Shown piece by piece: positions 1 through 10,184 of a DNA stretch of 64,000 nucleotides. A program made the translations under genes and the position numbers. The DNA comes from Pasteurella oralis (GTDB taxonomy: Bacteria; Pseudomonadota; Gammaproteobacteria; Enterobacterales; Pasteurellaceae), in NCBI RefSeq assembly GCF_002850605.1, contig NZ_NXGB01000006.1, positions 62,001 to 126,000 of the forward strand. Reading direction: 5' to 3'. The notes under the pieces are model-generated. The model was not told where the DNA came from. It ran no database searches and worked only from the letters and a program-made list of their open reading frames with translations. Position 1 is the stretch's first letter, and each line of letters begins with the position of its first letter.

Positions 1-191
1 AGTATCGTTTTGAGAAACCATTACAAATTGGCGATCGTATTTCATTTTGTGATGCAGCGGGTTATACCATGGTGAAAAAAAATTGGTTTAATGGAGTGAA
101 CATGCCTACCATTGCAATCAAGGAGTTAGATGGCACTGTACGTGTTGTCAAGCAATTTGGTTACCAAGATTATGTTGAGAGTCTGTCTTAA
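1..191 (+). CDS. nspC: Carboxynorspermidine decarboxylase, C-terminal end (partial)
   Basis: This is the last 62 codons of a gene that begins before the window; the reading frame starts at base 3 and ends at TAA 189-191. The visible protein has IGDRISFCDAAGYTMVKK followed by NWFNGVNMP, which matches the C-terminus of PLP-dependent carboxynorspermidine/carboxyspermidine decarboxylases (alanine racemase-like fold). The Cys-Asp-Ala-Ala-Gly-Tyr stretch is in the conserved substrate-binding part of that family. The enzyme removes CO2 from carboxynorspermidine or carboxyspermidine in the S-adenosylmethionine-independent polyamine route. The next gene encodes the dehydrogenase that makes its substrate, which supports the call. 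Substrate chain length cannot be told from the sequence. Confidence 0.85.
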   Translation, partial: YRFEKPLQIGDRISFCDAAGYTMVKKNWFNGVNMPTIAIKELDGTVRVVKQFGYQDYVESLS

Positions 192-198
192 AAAATAA

Positions 199-255
199 AA
201 AGTGCGGTGAGTTTTTTATGAAATTTACTCAAAACAGACCGCACTTTCATTTGTT
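199..255 (+). terminator. Terminator after nspC made from an inverted uptake-signal pair
   Basis: AAAGTGCGGT at 199-208 is repeated inverted as ACCGCACTTT at 238-247, followed by a T-rich stretch. Both arms are Hin-type DNA uptake signals. The hairpin lies just after the nspC stop codon and probably ends that transcript, so the dehydrogenase at 389 would have its own promoter. Confidence 0.7.
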
Positions 256-388
256 TTACTTTATCGGTTAATACGATAAAGCTATCTCTGCCTGATATTG
301 ACTTTTTAGGTTTTCAATATGTATCAGGTTTTTATCAACGCCTATGTCGATCCTTTAGCAAGTTCGGCACTTGGGAGGAAAATGCTAA

Positions 389-1627
389 ATGAAAAAAAAT
401 GTTTTGGTGATTGGTGCGGGTGGCGTATCACAGGTTGTGGTACATAAATGTGCACAACATAATGATATTCTTGGCAAAATTTCTATTGCTTCACGTAAAA
501 TTGAGAAATGTCAAGCCATCGCGGAAAGTGTAGCAGAAAAAGGAAATTTTAAACTGCTTGCTACTATTGAATGCTTTGAAATCGATGTATTTGATGTTGA
601 AGCAACGAAAGCATTAATTCAAAAAACAGAATCACAAATTGTGATTAATGTTGGTCCATCATTTGTCAATATGTCCGTATTACAAGCTTGTATTGAAACT
701 GGCGCGGCATATATTGACACTGCAATGCACGAAGATCCAAGTAAAGTTTGCGAAACACCACCTTGGTATGCAAATTATGAATGGAAACGTCGTGAACTAT
801 GTAAACAAAACAATGTTACTGCAATTTTGAGTGCAGGCTTTGATCCGGGTGTCGTCAATGCTTATGCAGCATATGCAGTGAATGATGAGTTTGATAGTGT
901 AGATAGCATTGATATTATTGATATTAATGCGGGTAGTCATGGGCGTTATTTTGCCACAAACTTTGATCCTGAAGTGAATTTCCGTGAGTTTACAGGGACA
1001 GTTTGGAGTTGGCAAAATAGCCAATGGGTGGCGAACAAGATGTTTGAAGTGAAGCGTACTGACGACTTACCGATTGTTGGTATGCAAAATTCTTACTTAA
1101 CTGGTCATGAAGAACTGCATTCTTTATCAACTCATTTAAATGTGCCTAATATCCGCTTCTGGATGGGCTTTGGTGATCACTATATTAATGTATTTAATGT
1201 ATTAAAAAACCTTGGTTTGCTATCTGTTCATCCAGTTAAAACTGCAGAGGGTTTAGAGGTTATTCCGATTAAAGTTGTGAAAGCCGTATTACCTGATCCA
1301 GCTTCTTTAGCACCAAATTACACGGGTAAAACTTGTATTGGTAATCTAGTAAAAGGGAAAAAAGACGGTAAAGAGAAAGAAATCTTTATTTATAATGTGG
1401 CAGATCACAAAGACGCTTATGAAGAAGTGGGTAGTCAAGGCATTTCCTACACAGCGGGTGTCCCTGCTGTAGCAGCGGCATTACTGATTGCGACAGGTGA
1501 GTGGGATGTGGGTGAAATGTGCAATGTTGAACAACTTGATCCAAAACCATTCTTGAATCTTTTAAATAAAATGGGTTTACCAAATCGTATCAAAGATGAA
1601 AATGGCGATCGTGAGTTAGCATTTTAA
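389..1627 (+). CDS. Carboxynorspermidine dehydrogenase (saccharopine dehydrogenase family)
   Basis: A 412-residue protein of the saccharopine dehydrogenase-like family. Residues 5-16 form the NAD(P)-binding glycine motif VLVIGAGGVSQV, and the C-terminal half carries the catalytic domain, including the motif GFDPGVVNAYA. In bacteria with NspC this enzyme condenses diaminopropane or putrescine with aspartate semialdehyde and reduces the imine to carboxynorspermidine or carboxyspermidine. It lies 197 bp after nspC, with a terminator hairpin between them. The start at 389 is preceded by GGGAGGA at a suitable distance. A lysine-pathway saccharopine dehydrogenase is the alternative, but the nspC neighbour makes the polyamine role far more likely. 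Confidence 0.85.
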   Translation: MKKNVLVIGAGGVSQVVVHKCAQHNDILGKISIASRKIEKCQAIAESVAEKGNFKLLATIECFEIDVFDVEATKALIQKTESQIVINVGPSFVNMSVLQACIETGAAYIDTAMHEDPSKVCETPPWYANYEWKRRELCKQNNVTAILSAGFDPGVVNAYAAYAVNDEFDSVDSIDIIDINAGSHGRYFATNFDPEVNFREFTGTVWSWQNSQWVANKMFEVKRTDDLPIVGMQNSYLTGHEELHSLSTHLNVPNIRFWMGFGDHYINVFNVLKNLGLLSVHPVKTAEGLEVIPIKVVKAVLPDPASLAPNYTGKTCIGNLVKGKKDGKEKEIFIYNVADHKDAYEEVGSQGISYTAGVPAVAAALLIATGEWDVGEMCNVEQLDPKPFLNLLNKMGLPNRIKDENGDRELAF

Positions 1628-1644
1628 CTTATTTGAATAGCGAT

Positions 1645-1673
1645 AAAGTGCGAGCATTGCCTCGCACTTTTTT
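1645..1673 (+). terminator. Intrinsic terminator after carboxynorspermidine dehydrogenase
   Basis: AAAGTGCGAG (1645-1654) and CTCGCACTTT (1661-1670) form a perfect 10-bp stem with a 6-base loop, followed by TTT. The arms look like uptake signals in which the last bases of both arms changed together, so that pairing is kept although the AAGTGCGGT core is lost. Confidence 0.85.
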
Positions 1674-1783
1674 ATTCAATTTGTTAAAACTTTGAAAAAA
1701 TAGACCGCACTTTCTTTCGCGAATTCAGATTGTTACAATGCACTAAACAATATTTTAACATGATTATATTGGAGGATAATGCA

Positions 1784-2701
1784 ATGAAAAGACTACTAGA
1801 TTGTACTGCGTCAGATTTTCAAAATATGACTGGACAACAGCTTAAACAAGCTATTCGTGCTAGTGAAGGACGCGTAATGTTGTCAGAAAACATGGTAGCT
1901 GTTCAACCTTTGTATCCTAATGTCACGAATTCTGAATTAGCCGCTGCATTTGGTGCGGATTTGATTTTATTGAATTTATTTGATGTTTTCCAACCTTGTG
2001 TAAATGGTCTCGTATGTGATAGACCAGAGCAAACGATTCAAACCTTAAAACGATTAGTTGGTCGCCCAATTGGTATTAATTTAGAGCCTGTTGATATTAA
2101 TGCGGAACAAATTGAGGTGTTAGAAACTATTGCAAAAGGGCGGATAGCAACTACGGAGTCTTTGCAACAGGCTAAAATGTTGGGATTTGATTTTATTTGT
2201 TTAACTGGTAACCCTAAAACGGGTGTAACAAACTACGAAATCGTCAATGCAATTAAACGTGCAAGAGCAGTACTGGGTAATGAAGGCCTGATCATCGCAG
2301 GTAAAATGCATGGTGCAGGCGTTGCGAATGAAACGGGCAGTTCCATTATTTCGCTACAAGATCTAGAGAATTTTATTGCAGCAGGTGCTGATATTATCTT
2401 ATTAGCAGCGCCAGGTACAGTACCAGGCATGACAGTAGAGAAAGTAGAAAAATATATTCAGTTTATTCATTCCAAAGGTGCATTAGCCTTACTTGCTATT
2501 GGTACAAGTCAAGAAGGGGCTGATGCAGCAACTATTCGCCAAATTGCGTTGAATAGCAAAATGGCAGGGGCTGATATTTATCATATTGGTGATGCTGGTT
2601 TTTATGGCATTGCGGTACCAGAGAATATTATGACCTATTCAATTGCAATTCGAGGTCGTCGTCATACTTATGTACGTATGGCAATGTCAGTTAACCGATA
2701 A
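1784..2701 (+). CDS. Uncharacterised TIM-barrel-like protein (DUF7916-type)
   Basis: A 305-residue cytosolic protein of unknown function. I chose ATG 1784 because GGAGG lies at 1771-1775; the open frame extends 18 codons further upstream without a comparable site. The protein alternates short beta strands and helices, with glycine-rich turns typical of (beta/alpha)8 barrels: GADLILLNLFD, GRPIGINLEP, GFDFICLTGNP, LIIAGKMHGAG, AGADIILLAAPGTVPG, GADIYHIGDAGFYG. Relatives are often auto-annotated as haloacid dehalogenase-like hydrolase, but I see no HAD DxDx(T/V) motif near the N-terminus. The phosphate-binding-like GADI and GDAG turns suggest a small phosphorylated or carboxylated substrate, which is inference only. 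It may be co-transcribed with the methyltransferase 38 bp downstream. Confidence 0.7.
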   Translation: MKRLLDCTASDFQNMTGQQLKQAIRASEGRVMLSENMVAVQPLYPNVTNSELAAAFGADLILLNLFDVFQPCVNGLVCDRPEQTIQTLKRLVGRPIGINLEPVDINAEQIEVLETIAKGRIATTESLQQAKMLGFDFICLTGNPKTGVTNYEIVNAIKRARAVLGNEGLIIAGKMHGAGVANETGSSIISLQDLENFIAAGADIILLAAPGTVPGMTVEKVEKYIQFIHSKGALALLAIGTSQEGADAATIRQIALNSKMAGADIYHIGDAGFYGIAVPENIMTYSIAIRGRRHTYVRMAMSVNR

Positions 2702-2739
2702 CTATTGCGCTTATTATTTAATTTTAAGTAAGTATAAAA

Positions 2740-4221
2740 ATGGAAAATATTGATTTAATTAAAGAAAGCTATAATGAGTTACCTTATATTTCCAAAGGGT
2801 TTTCTCATACTTTGCCTGAAAGACAGAAAGCCGTGTTGACTTTATTTGGTTTTAATACACCAGATATTAAAACGGCTAATGTATTAGAAATTGGTTGTGG
2901 TTTTGGTGGAAATATTATTTGTAGCGCATTGATTCATCCTAATTCACATTTTGTTGGCGTTGATTTATCCGAAAAACAAATTGAAGGCGGTAAAGCTGTC
3001 GTTGAGCAACTTGGTTTACATAATGTGGAATTACTTTGCCAAGATATTTCTTATTTTGAAAAAACATCCGTTAAATTTGACTATATTATTTGTCACGGAG
3101 TGTTTAGCTGGGTGCCTGAATCTGTCCGTATTAAAATTTTACAGTTGATTAAATCACATTTAGCTGAAAATGGTTCTGCAACCATATCTTACAATACTTA
3201 TCCAGGCTGGAAATCGCTTGAAGTATTAAAAGATATCATGAAATTTCGAGTCAATTTATTAGAACAAGAGAATATCCATTTATCGCCTTTAGAAAAGGTG
3301 GCTTATGGTAAAGGAACCGCTGAGTTTTTAGCAAAATTTTCACTTGCAGATAAACAATTAAAAGAGGCTGCAGAGAATCTTGCGGCAAAAGATGACCATT
3401 ATATTTATCATGAATATTTTGAAGAATATAACCACCCTTTTTACTTATATGAATTTAATCAGTTATTAGAACAATATGGGTTAGCGCATATTTGCGATTC
3501 AACAGTAGGCGCAAGTTTCCCAATTTTTAAAGACGATAATATTGAGGAAATGATTGATAATGAATGTGGTGATAATCATCTACTCAAAGAACAATATTAC
3601 GATTATTTGCTAAATAGGCAATTTAGAACCAGTATAGTGACGCATTTAGCAAATAAAGAAAAATGTAATATTTCTAGAACTATTAAGATTGAACATTTAA
3701 ATAAACTGTATATTCGAGCAAATTTAGGTAGCGAATCTTCTTCTGAAGTGGCAGTGAAATTGAAGGATATTTATCCAAATTCAATGAATGTGGCTGATTT
3801 TATTCATACCTATTTTGCTGATAATCGAGAAGAAGGTTATTCCTCAATTTTGTTAGAGATTTATAATCAACATATTGATTTTTACGCAAGGGAGCTTGAA
3901 GTTAGGCAATCAGCTAAGATTAAGTTGAAAGACACCTATCGTCGCTATTTTGAATATCACTTAAATACCGATAAGCCTGTAGTTGAGCTGTCAAATTTTG
4001 TTGGTAACACATTAATCCTATCCTCCAGTGAGATACGTACTATATTGTTGTTTGATGGTATAAAAACGGATGCAGAGTTAGTCACATTATTATTAAATAA
4101 AATCGAAGAAGGGGTTTTCAGTATTGGTAAGCAATATGAAAAAGAGGATAAACAACAAGTCGTTAAGCAATTTGTTCAGGATGTCCGCTCTTTCGTTGAA
4201 GCAAATTTGATGAACGATTAA
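2740..4221 (+). CDS. Class I SAM-dependent methyltransferase with methyltransferase regulatory domain
   Basis: A 493-residue protein. Residues about 45-60 hold SAM motif I, VLEIGCGFGGN, followed by the acidic ribose-binding strand FVGVDLSEKQ and the motif DYIICHGVFSWVP. This is a class I Rossmann methyltransferase domain of the kind followed by a MethyTransf_Reg-type domain, and here residues about 230-490 form a long helical C-terminal part. The substrate is unknown; proteins of this architecture are widespread and are annotated only by domain. It starts 38 bp after the TIM-barrel-like gene on the same strand and ends at a bidirectional terminator facing glnE. A protein or small-molecule methyltransferase role is possible. 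There is no signal peptide or membrane segment, so it should be cytosolic. Confidence 0.8.
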   Translation: MENIDLIKESYNELPYISKGFSHTLPERQKAVLTLFGFNTPDIKTANVLEIGCGFGGNIICSALIHPNSHFVGVDLSEKQIEGGKAVVEQLGLHNVELLCQDISYFEKTSVKFDYIICHGVFSWVPESVRIKILQLIKSHLAENGSATISYNTYPGWKSLEVLKDIMKFRVNLLEQENIHLSPLEKVAYGKGTAEFLAKFSLADKQLKEAAENLAAKDDHYIYHEYFEEYNHPFYLYEFNQLLEQYGLAHICDSTVGASFPIFKDDNIEEMIDNECGDNHLLKEQYYDYLLNRQFRTSIVTHLANKEKCNISRTIKIEHLNKLYIRANLGSESSSEVAVKLKDIYPNSMNVADFIHTYFADNREEGYSSILLEIYNQHIDFYARELEVRQSAKIKLKDTYRRYFEYHLNTDKPVVELSNFVGNTLILSSSEIRTILLFDGIKTDAELVTLLLNKIEEGVFSIGKQYEKEDKQQVVKQFVQDVRSFVEANLMND

Positions 4222-4229
4222 GATGGATT

Positions 4230-4261
4230 AAGAGGCACAGCATGATGAATCTGTGCCTCTT
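4230..4261. terminator. Bidirectional terminator between the methyltransferase gene and glnE
   Basis: AAGAGGCACAG and CTGTGCCTCTT form a perfect 11-bp stem with a 10-base loop. T-rich sequence follows on the plus strand. The two flanking genes converge on it, so it probably serves both. Confidence 0.85.
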
Positions 4262-4264
4262 TAT

Positions 4265-7216
4265 TTATTCAGCTTCCTTTTCTAGTAATTCATACCAAAT
4301 CATTTGGATAAATTCTCGCTCTGATTGAAACTCTGAATTTGGTACGATAGCAGGTAAACCTAACAGACTTAAATGATGAATACGGTTACGTAATTCCACA
4401 TAGCATTGTTGTAATCTTTCTGAAATTTGCCAAGAAATGACCGCACTTTCAGCCATGATCTCAAAAATACGCACATTGTCTGACCATGTTGCCAATATTG
4501 GATTTTGTGGTGCATGGGTGAGTACTAAATATTGGGCGATAAATTCAATATCTGTAATGCCACCACGGTCAGTTTTAATGTTGAATTGCCCTTCTTCTGT
4601 ATTTGCTAAGTGCTCATACATTTTGTGACGCATCGTAACAACATCGGCTTTGAGAGTGTTGATTTCTCGTGGTGCGGAAAGTACGCTTTGGCGAATAGCT
4701 TCAAACGCTTGTCGGAGCGTTTTTTCACCATAAATAGCACGGCTGCGCACTAATGCTTGTTTTTCCCAAGTCCAAGCTTCATTGAGTTGGTAATCTTTAA
4801 ATGCGGAAATAGAACTGCATAACAACCCAGATTCACCTGAAGGACGTAAGCGCATGTCCACTTCATATAATATGCCTGCAAACGTATTTATACTGAAAAT
4901 GCTGATAATTTTTTGTGCTAAGCGCAAGTAAAATTGATTGCTATCAATACTGCGTTTCCCGCCAATTGTTTGGCTATTGTTAGCAGATTGATATAAAAAG
5001 ACGAGATCTAAATCAGATTTGTAGCCTAGTTCAATACCACCAAGTTTACCGTACCCAATGACTAAAAAACCTTTTTGGTTTTCCGTTAAATGTTCAGGTA
5101 TTCCAAAGCGAGTGGCGACCTGCTGCCAAGCTAAATTCACAACTACTTCAATGATCGCTTCTGCCAAAAATGTGAGATGATCACTTACTTTCATCACGGG
5201 TAATGCACCGAGAATGTCTGCAGAGGCGATACGTAATAAAGTCGCTTGTTTAAATTGGCGCAAACCATCAATAATCTGTTCCTCATCATCAGAGGGTAAA
5301 CGCAGTAAATATTGTTGTAGTTCGCTTTGATATTCTGTATAGGGCGGTAGATTAAGTAACGCTTTACGATCTAGTAGTTCATCAAGCAAAATAGGATGAC
5401 GTGCAACTTGCTCTGCGATCAGTTTAGATTGGGCGCAAAGCTCAATCAGTTGATTAAGTGCTTGTGGATTTTCAAGCAATAATTCTAAATAAGTGGTACG
5501 TGTTAATATTTTTTCGACAATATTGAGGATTCTTGGTAATAAAGTACGATAGGCAGAATGCGAAAATAGTTGTTGTAATAAATGTGGCAATAATTGTGTA
5601 AGTACTTCTCGCCCACGTGTGCCAATTGGGCGACGAGATAATTCAGAGCGAAATTGAACTAATATCTGAATAATTTCGGTGAAATCTGCCTCATCTACTT
5701 GATTCTCAATCAATACTTGCTTAATTTCACTTTCGTCTAAATCCGCATCAAGAAAGTCATGCCATAGGTCTAAGGCTCCGGCTATTTCTTCTTTTTCTTC
5801 ACCAATTAAGTTAGTAAAAATAGCACGAACTTTTTGCTGATGTTGATGTAATTGCTTGCAAAAACTTGTCCAGTCATCAATAGGGTAGAAGACATTTTCT
5901 GCTTGAAATTGAGTATTCCATTGCTTAAAAACTTGTGTTGCTTGTATCAAACGTTGGCGATCCAATTCCTTTTCGGGTAATTGTTGTGTTTGCTGATCGT
6001 TGATTGCTTGTAAGATATTTTCAGTACGGCGTAAAAACACATAAGCTTGTTGCAAATCTTGTTTTTGTTGTGCCGATATCAATTCAAGTGCAACTAGCTC
6101 AGGTAGCAATTTTAACAATTCATGGCGTTGTAATCTGATTTCACGTCCTCCTCGAATAAGTTGGAAAACTTGGACAATAAATTCAATTTCACGAATCCCG
6201 CCTGCGCCAAGTTTAATATTATCGTTGAGCCCACGACGACGCACTTCTCGTTCAATTTTCCCTTTCATTTCTCGTAGAGATTGAATCACACTGAAATCAA
6301 TATAGCGACGATATACAAAAGGGCGTAATAATTGTTGTAGTGTTTTGATATTAGGATCTTGTGGATTTGCACCTAGAATTCGTCCTTTTATCATTGCATA
6401 ACGTTCCCAATCACGCCCTTGATCTTGATAATATTGTTCCATAGCGGCAAAGCTTAATGCCAAAGCGCCACTTTCACCAAAAGGGCGTAAGCGCATATCT
6501 GTTCGATAAACAAATCCATCAACTGTATATTGATCTAATGCGCTAATTAAACGTTGTCCTAACCGTGTGAAAAATTTAGCGTTTTCAACCCTTTTTCGTG
6601 CACCGATGGTTTCACCATTAGCTGGATAAGTGAAAATTAAGTCAATATCTGAAGAAAAATTGAGTTCAAAACCACCAAGTTTACCCATGCCTAAAATATA
6701 GAGCTGCTGTGGCTGACCTTGTTCATCCATGGGTGTTCCCATTTCTTCACAGGCACGTACATAGAGCCAATCTCGAGCTGTAATAATTAAGCTCTCAGCT
6801 AACTGAGATAAACGAAGAAAAATATCTTCTACGGTACCTAAATTTAGACTTTGGCAAAAACTGAGCTTAGCCATTTCTTGATTGCGAAATTGACGCAGGA
6901 CTTTATAAAGTTGCTCTTCTGAATGAGTTTGCGTTAATAGGATATTTAGCCGAACTACATATTGATCGCATTCATCTAGCTTAGGAGGATTATGCCAACA
7001 TTGTTGTAAAAAGTGTGGCTGTTTTGACAATACATCGGCAAAGAAGTCTGACATTGCAATAGCATAACGAAGCTGCCCGATTGAGCTATTGAGATCGTCT
7101 TTATCCAGTTCAATTTGTTGCAATAACGTGATGTCATATTGGTCAGGAAATGTATTTATCAGTTGTTGAGCAAGTTGAGCTAATTGGTGATCAAATTGGT
7201 TAAAAGATAAAGACAT
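4265..7216 (-). CDS. glnE: Bifunctional glutamine synthetase adenylyltransferase/deadenylase
   Basis: A 983-residue GlnE that attaches AMP to, and removes AMP from, glutamine synthetase in response to PII signalling, tuning nitrogen assimilation. It shows the expected tandem layout of two nucleotidyltransferase domains. The first has [18 protein letters not shown] near residue 175 (deadenylylation half); the second has [18 protein letters not shown] near residue 719 (adenylylation half). Each is followed by an arginine-rich helical region, for example [10 protein letters not shown]. The start was set at 7216 rather than the upstream ATG at 7237 because AGGA lies about 8 bases before it. Length matches the family. 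It is convergent with the methyltransferase gene and divergent from the thiamine operon. Confidence 0.97.
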   Translation of the reverse strand: MSLSFNQFDHQLAQLAQQLINTFPDQYDITLLQQIELDKDDLNSSIGQLRYAIAMSDFFADVLSKQPHFLQQCWHNPPKLDECDQYVVRLNILLTQTHSEEQLYKVLRQFRNQEMAKLSFCQSLNLGTVEDIFLRLSQLAESLIITARDWLYVRACEEMGTPMDEQGQPQQLYILGMGKLGGFELNFSSDIDLIFTYPANGETIGARKRVENAKFFTRLGQRLISALDQYTVDGFVYRTDMRLRPFGESGALALSFAAMEQYYQDQGRDWERYAMIKGRILGANPQDPNIKTLQQLLRPFVYRRYIDFSVIQSLREMKGKIEREVRRRGLNDNIKLGAGGIREIEFIVQVFQLIRGGREIRLQRHELLKLLPELVALELISAQQKQDLQQAYVFLRRTENILQAINDQQTQQLPEKELDRQRLIQATQVFKQWNTQFQAENVFYPIDDWTSFCKQLHQHQQKVRAIFTNLIGEEKEEIAGALDLWHDFLDADLDESEIKQVLIENQVDEADFTEIIQILVQFRSELSRRPIGTRGREVLTQLLPHLLQQLFSHSAYRTLLPRILNIVEKILTRTTYLELLLENPQALNQLIELCAQSKLIAEQVARHPILLDELLDRKALLNLPPYTEYQSELQQYLLRLPSDDEEQIIDGLRQFKQATLLRIASADILGALPVMKVSDHLTFLAEAIIEVVVNLAWQQVATRFGIPEHLTENQKGFLVIGYGKLGGIELGYKSDLDLVFLYQSANNSQTIGGKRSIDSNQFYLRLAQKIISIFSINTFAGILYEVDMRLRPSGESGLLCSSISAFKDYQLNEAWTWEKQALVRSRAIYGEKTLRQAFEAIRQSVLSAPREINTLKADVVTMRHKMYEHLANTEEGQFNIKTDRGGITDIEFIAQYLVLTHAPQNPILATWSDNVRIFEIMAESAVISWQISERLQQCYVELRNRIHHLSLLGLPAIVPNSEFQSEREFIQMIWYELLEKEAE

Positions 7217-7435
7217 GAGAAATCCTATTAAATACACAAGAAACAGACTGACTTTAGCATAAAATAGCGGTTTTCACTGTAGTAATTTTTCACTTTTGCG
7301 ATGGAAGTTCCAGAATTTTAGACAAATAATTTTTTGGTTTCTCTTTTATATTTTATCTTTCTTCCATTTGAAAATATAAGCTATAGGAATCAATAAATAA
7401 CCTTTTGTTTCCTCATAAAATATTATAGACTTACC

Positions 7436-7516
7436 CACTTAGTCGGGGTGCTACTTTGATGGCTGAGATAATACCCGTGAACCTGATGCAGTTAATACTG
7501 GCGTAGGAAACTAACA
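7436..7516 (+). promoter_or_regulatory. TPP riboswitch (THI element) upstream of thiBPQ
   Basis: The conserved aptamer blocks are present in order: AGTCGGGGTGCT (7441-7452), GGCTGAGATAATACCCGTGA (7471-7490), ACCTGATGCAGTTAATACTG (7491-7510) and GCGTAGGAAA. The outer stem can pair TTAG (7439-7442) with CTAA (7511-7514). It lies 49 bases before the thiB start. A short ACAGT/ACTGT hairpin followed by a T-run (7514-7538) could be a weak terminator; translational control is equally possible. Thiamine pyrophosphate would switch the transporter operon off. Confidence 0.97.
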
Positions 7517-7564
7517 GTCAATATTACTGTGTACTTTTTTGATGCCATAACAAGAGAGGACACA

Positions 7565-8569
7565 ATGTCTAAATTTAAAACTTCTTTATTTTTAACCGCA
7601 CTTTCAATCTTTTCATTAGCTGCGTTTGCACAAATGCAAACTGTCAATGTTTATACTTATGACTCTTTTACATCAGATTGGGGAGCTGGTCCAAAGATAA
7701 AAACAGCATTTGAAAAACAATTTCCACAATGCCAAGTAAATTTCACTGCGTTTGGTGATTCTGGCACTATGTTTAATCGCTTACGTTTAGAAGGGAAAAA
7801 AACGAAAGCAGATATTGTTGTTGGGTTAGATAATTATGTATTAGAAGAAGCGAGAAAAAGCGAGTTATTTGCACCAAATACAGTCGATTTAAATCAACTT
7901 TCGTTACCAATCATATGGAAAGATAAGACTTTTTTACCTTATGATTTTGGGCAATTTGCTTTTATTTATGATAAGACAAAAGTACAAAATCCACCGCAAA
8001 GTTTACAAGAACTGGTTACCCGCGATGATTTAAACATTATTTACCAAGATCCGCGTACGAGTAGTGTTGGACGTGGCTTATTAATTTGGATGAATAAAGT
8101 TTATCCTGAACATGAAATTACACAAGCATGGCAAAAGCTTGCTAAACATACAGTCACAGTAGGAAAAGGCTGGTCTGATACATATGGCGCTTTCTTAAAA
8201 GGTGAGGCAGACTTAGTACTTAGCTATAGTACATCGCCGTTGTATCATCTTGTGTTTGAACAAAAAGATCAGTACATGGCAACAGAGTTTACTGAAGGTG
8301 GCGTACTTCAAATTGAAACGGCCGCAAAAGTGATAAATCGTGATAATGTTTGTGCTGATCATTTTCTTACATTTTTAATTCAACCTGAAGCTCAGCTGCA
8401 TTTAGTTAAAAATAATGTGATGCTATCTGTAATTGACGCACAAATTGAACCGCATTTTGATGCATTAAAAGTAAAACAATTGCAATCGAAAGTATTGGAT
8501 ACTACCCAAGTTAATGCACAACAGCTAAAAAAATGGATCGCTGTTTGGCAAACAACCTTAACTAAATAA
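7565..8569 (+). CDS. thiB: Thiamine/TPP-binding periplasmic protein of ABC transporter
   Basis: A 334-residue periplasmic solute-binding protein for thiamine, thiamine phosphate and TPP. The N-terminus is a typical signal peptide, a short basic start then FLTALSIFSLAAFA, with likely cleavage after AFA. The mature protein begins with the VNVYTYDSFTSDWGAGP block characteristic of ThiB. ATG 7565 was chosen over the frame opening at 7529 because GAGAGGA precedes it and the signal peptide then starts at residue 1. It is the first gene of thiBPQ, under the TPP riboswitch. An uptake signal core (ACCGCACTT, 7595-7603) lies inside the signal-peptide codons and encodes Thr-Ala-Leu. Confidence 0.96.
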   Translation: MSKFKTSLFLTALSIFSLAAFAQMQTVNVYTYDSFTSDWGAGPKIKTAFEKQFPQCQVNFTAFGDSGTMFNRLRLEGKKTKADIVVGLDNYVLEEARKSELFAPNTVDLNQLSLPIIWKDKTFLPYDFGQFAFIYDKTKVQNPPQSLQELVTRDDLNIIYQDPRTSSVGRGLLIWMNKVYPEHEITQAWQKLAKHTVTVGKGWSDTYGAFLKGEADLVLSYSTSPLYHLVFEQKDQYMATEFTEGGVLQIETAAKVINRDNVCADHFLTFLIQPEAQLHLVKNNVMLSVIDAQIEPHFDALKVKQLQSKVLDTTQVNAQQLKKWIAVWQTTLTK

Positions 8570-8573
8570 TCAC

Positions 8574-10184
8574 ATGTTGCAACTATTGATGTCACCAAAA
8601 TTTCGCCCGTCCCACTATTTGGGCGGAATTTTGGTGATTTTATTACTTATTGTCTTTTATGTTTTTCCATTAACTGCTGTTTTTTCTATTCAAGGTGAGT
8701 ATAGTTGGTATTATTTACTGACTGATCGGTATTTGCATCACGTTATTTTATTTAGTCTTTGGCAGGCATTTTTATCCGCATTGTTGTCTGTTATTTTTGG
8801 GGCATTATTAGCACGCGCATTTTTTTATCAACAGTTTATTGCGAATACATTGATTTTAAAGTTGTTTTCATTAACTTTTGTTTTGCCTGCTTTAGTGGCA
8901 ATTTTTGGTTTATTAGGTGTATATGGTAGTTCAGGTTGGTTAGCTACGTTAATGGCAATTGGAGATATTAATTGGACACCAAACATCTATGGATTAACGG
9001 GTATTTTAATCGCGCACCTGTTTTTTAATATTCCATTAGCGACTCGAATGTTTTTGCAAGGATTACAACATATTCCCATTCAACAAAGACAGCTTGCCGC
9101 TCAACTTAATATTCGTGGTTGGCAATTTATACGCCTAATTGAGCTACCTTATTTGCGTCAGCAATTATCTCCTGTCTTTACTTTAATTTTCATGCTGTGC
9201 TTTACTAGTTTTGCCATTGTGTTAACCCTTGGTGGTGGACCTAAGTATACGACATTAGAAGTTGCCATTTATCAAGCAGTACTGTTTGAATTTGATCTCC
9301 CAAAAGCAGCTTTATTTGCACTATTACAATTTATCTTTTGCTTCGGTTTATTTGTGTTAAGTAGTTTTTTAGCTAAGGTACCAGAAACAACATTACACAG
9401 TCGTCAATATTGGATTTCCCCTCAACCAAGAGCGGTTAGATTTTGGCAAATTTTATTGATTATATTGGCAACTAGTTTTGTATTGTTACCTTTGTTGCAT
9501 ATTTTATTTTCCGCGTTATTTTCGCCAAAGCTGTTTTCTATATGGTTACAACCTCAACTGTGGAAAGCAATAGGTTATTCCGCATTGATAGCGCCAACTT
9601 CTGCTTTTATCGCACTAATCTTGTCATTTGCTTTATTACTATGCGCAAGACAGTTATATTGGTTGGAATATCGTCGCTTTTCTGATTTGATTCTTAATAT
9701 TGGTGCGACAATTTTAGCTATTCCTACACTTGTTGTTGCGATTGGATTATTCATTCTATTACGTGAGATTGATTTTTCTACACTACATCTTTTTATAGTT
9801 GTAGTATGCTGTAACGCGCTAGCTGCGATGCCATTTGTATTACGAATTCTTGCAGTTCCGATGAATAACAACATGATTTACTACGAAAAATTATGTCAAT
9901 CTCTACATCTTCGAGGCTGGCAACGTTTTTCCTTGATTGAATGGCATACTTTACGTTCGCCAGTAAAGTATGCTTTTGCATTAGCTTGCGCTTTATCTCT
10001 AGGGGATTTCACTGCGATTGCCTTATTTGGTAATGAAGATTTTACTTCTCTGCCACATTTGCTCTATCAACAACTTGGTCATTATCGTAGCCAAGAGGCT
10101 GCTGTTACTGCGTTTATCTTATTAGTTTTTTGTATGGCTACTTTTATTTTAATTGAGTGGCATAAGGAAAAAGATAATGATTAA
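8574..10184 (+). CDS. thiP: Thiamine ABC transporter permease
   Basis: A 536-residue inner-membrane permease with about 12 hydrophobic segments arranged as two repeated transport domains, as usual for ThiP, where both permease halves are fused. EAA-loop-like segments appear after the motifs [20 protein letters not shown] and [17 protein letters not shown], which dock the ATPase. It begins 4 bases after the thiB stop codon and overlaps the start of thiQ by 8 bases, so the three genes are translated as a unit. An alternative in-frame ATG five codons later (8589) cannot be excluded. It carries thiamine across the inner membrane using ThiQ as its motor. Confidence 0.95.
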   Translation: MLQLLMSPKFRPSHYLGGILVILLLIVFYVFPLTAVFSIQGEYSWYYLLTDRYLHHVILFSLWQAFLSALLSVIFGALLARAFFYQQFIANTLILKLFSLTFVLPALVAIFGLLGVYGSSGWLATLMAIGDINWTPNIYGLTGILIAHLFFNIPLATRMFLQGLQHIPIQQRQLAAQLNIRGWQFIRLIELPYLRQQLSPVFTLIFMLCFTSFAIVLTLGGGPKYTTLEVAIYQAVLFEFDLPKAALFALLQFIFCFGLFVLSSFLAKVPETTLHSRQYWISPQPRAVRFWQILLIILATSFVLLPLLHILFSALFSPKLFSIWLQPQLWKAIGYSALIAPTSAFIALILSFALLLCARQLYWLEYRRFSDLILNIGATILAIPTLVVAIGLFILLREIDFSTLHLFIVVVCCNALAAMPFVLRILAVPMNNNMIYYEKLCQSLHLRGWQRFSLIEWHTLRSPVKYAFALACALSLGDFTAIALFGNEDFTSLPHLLYQQLGHYRSQEAAVTAFILLVFCMATFILIEWHKEKDND

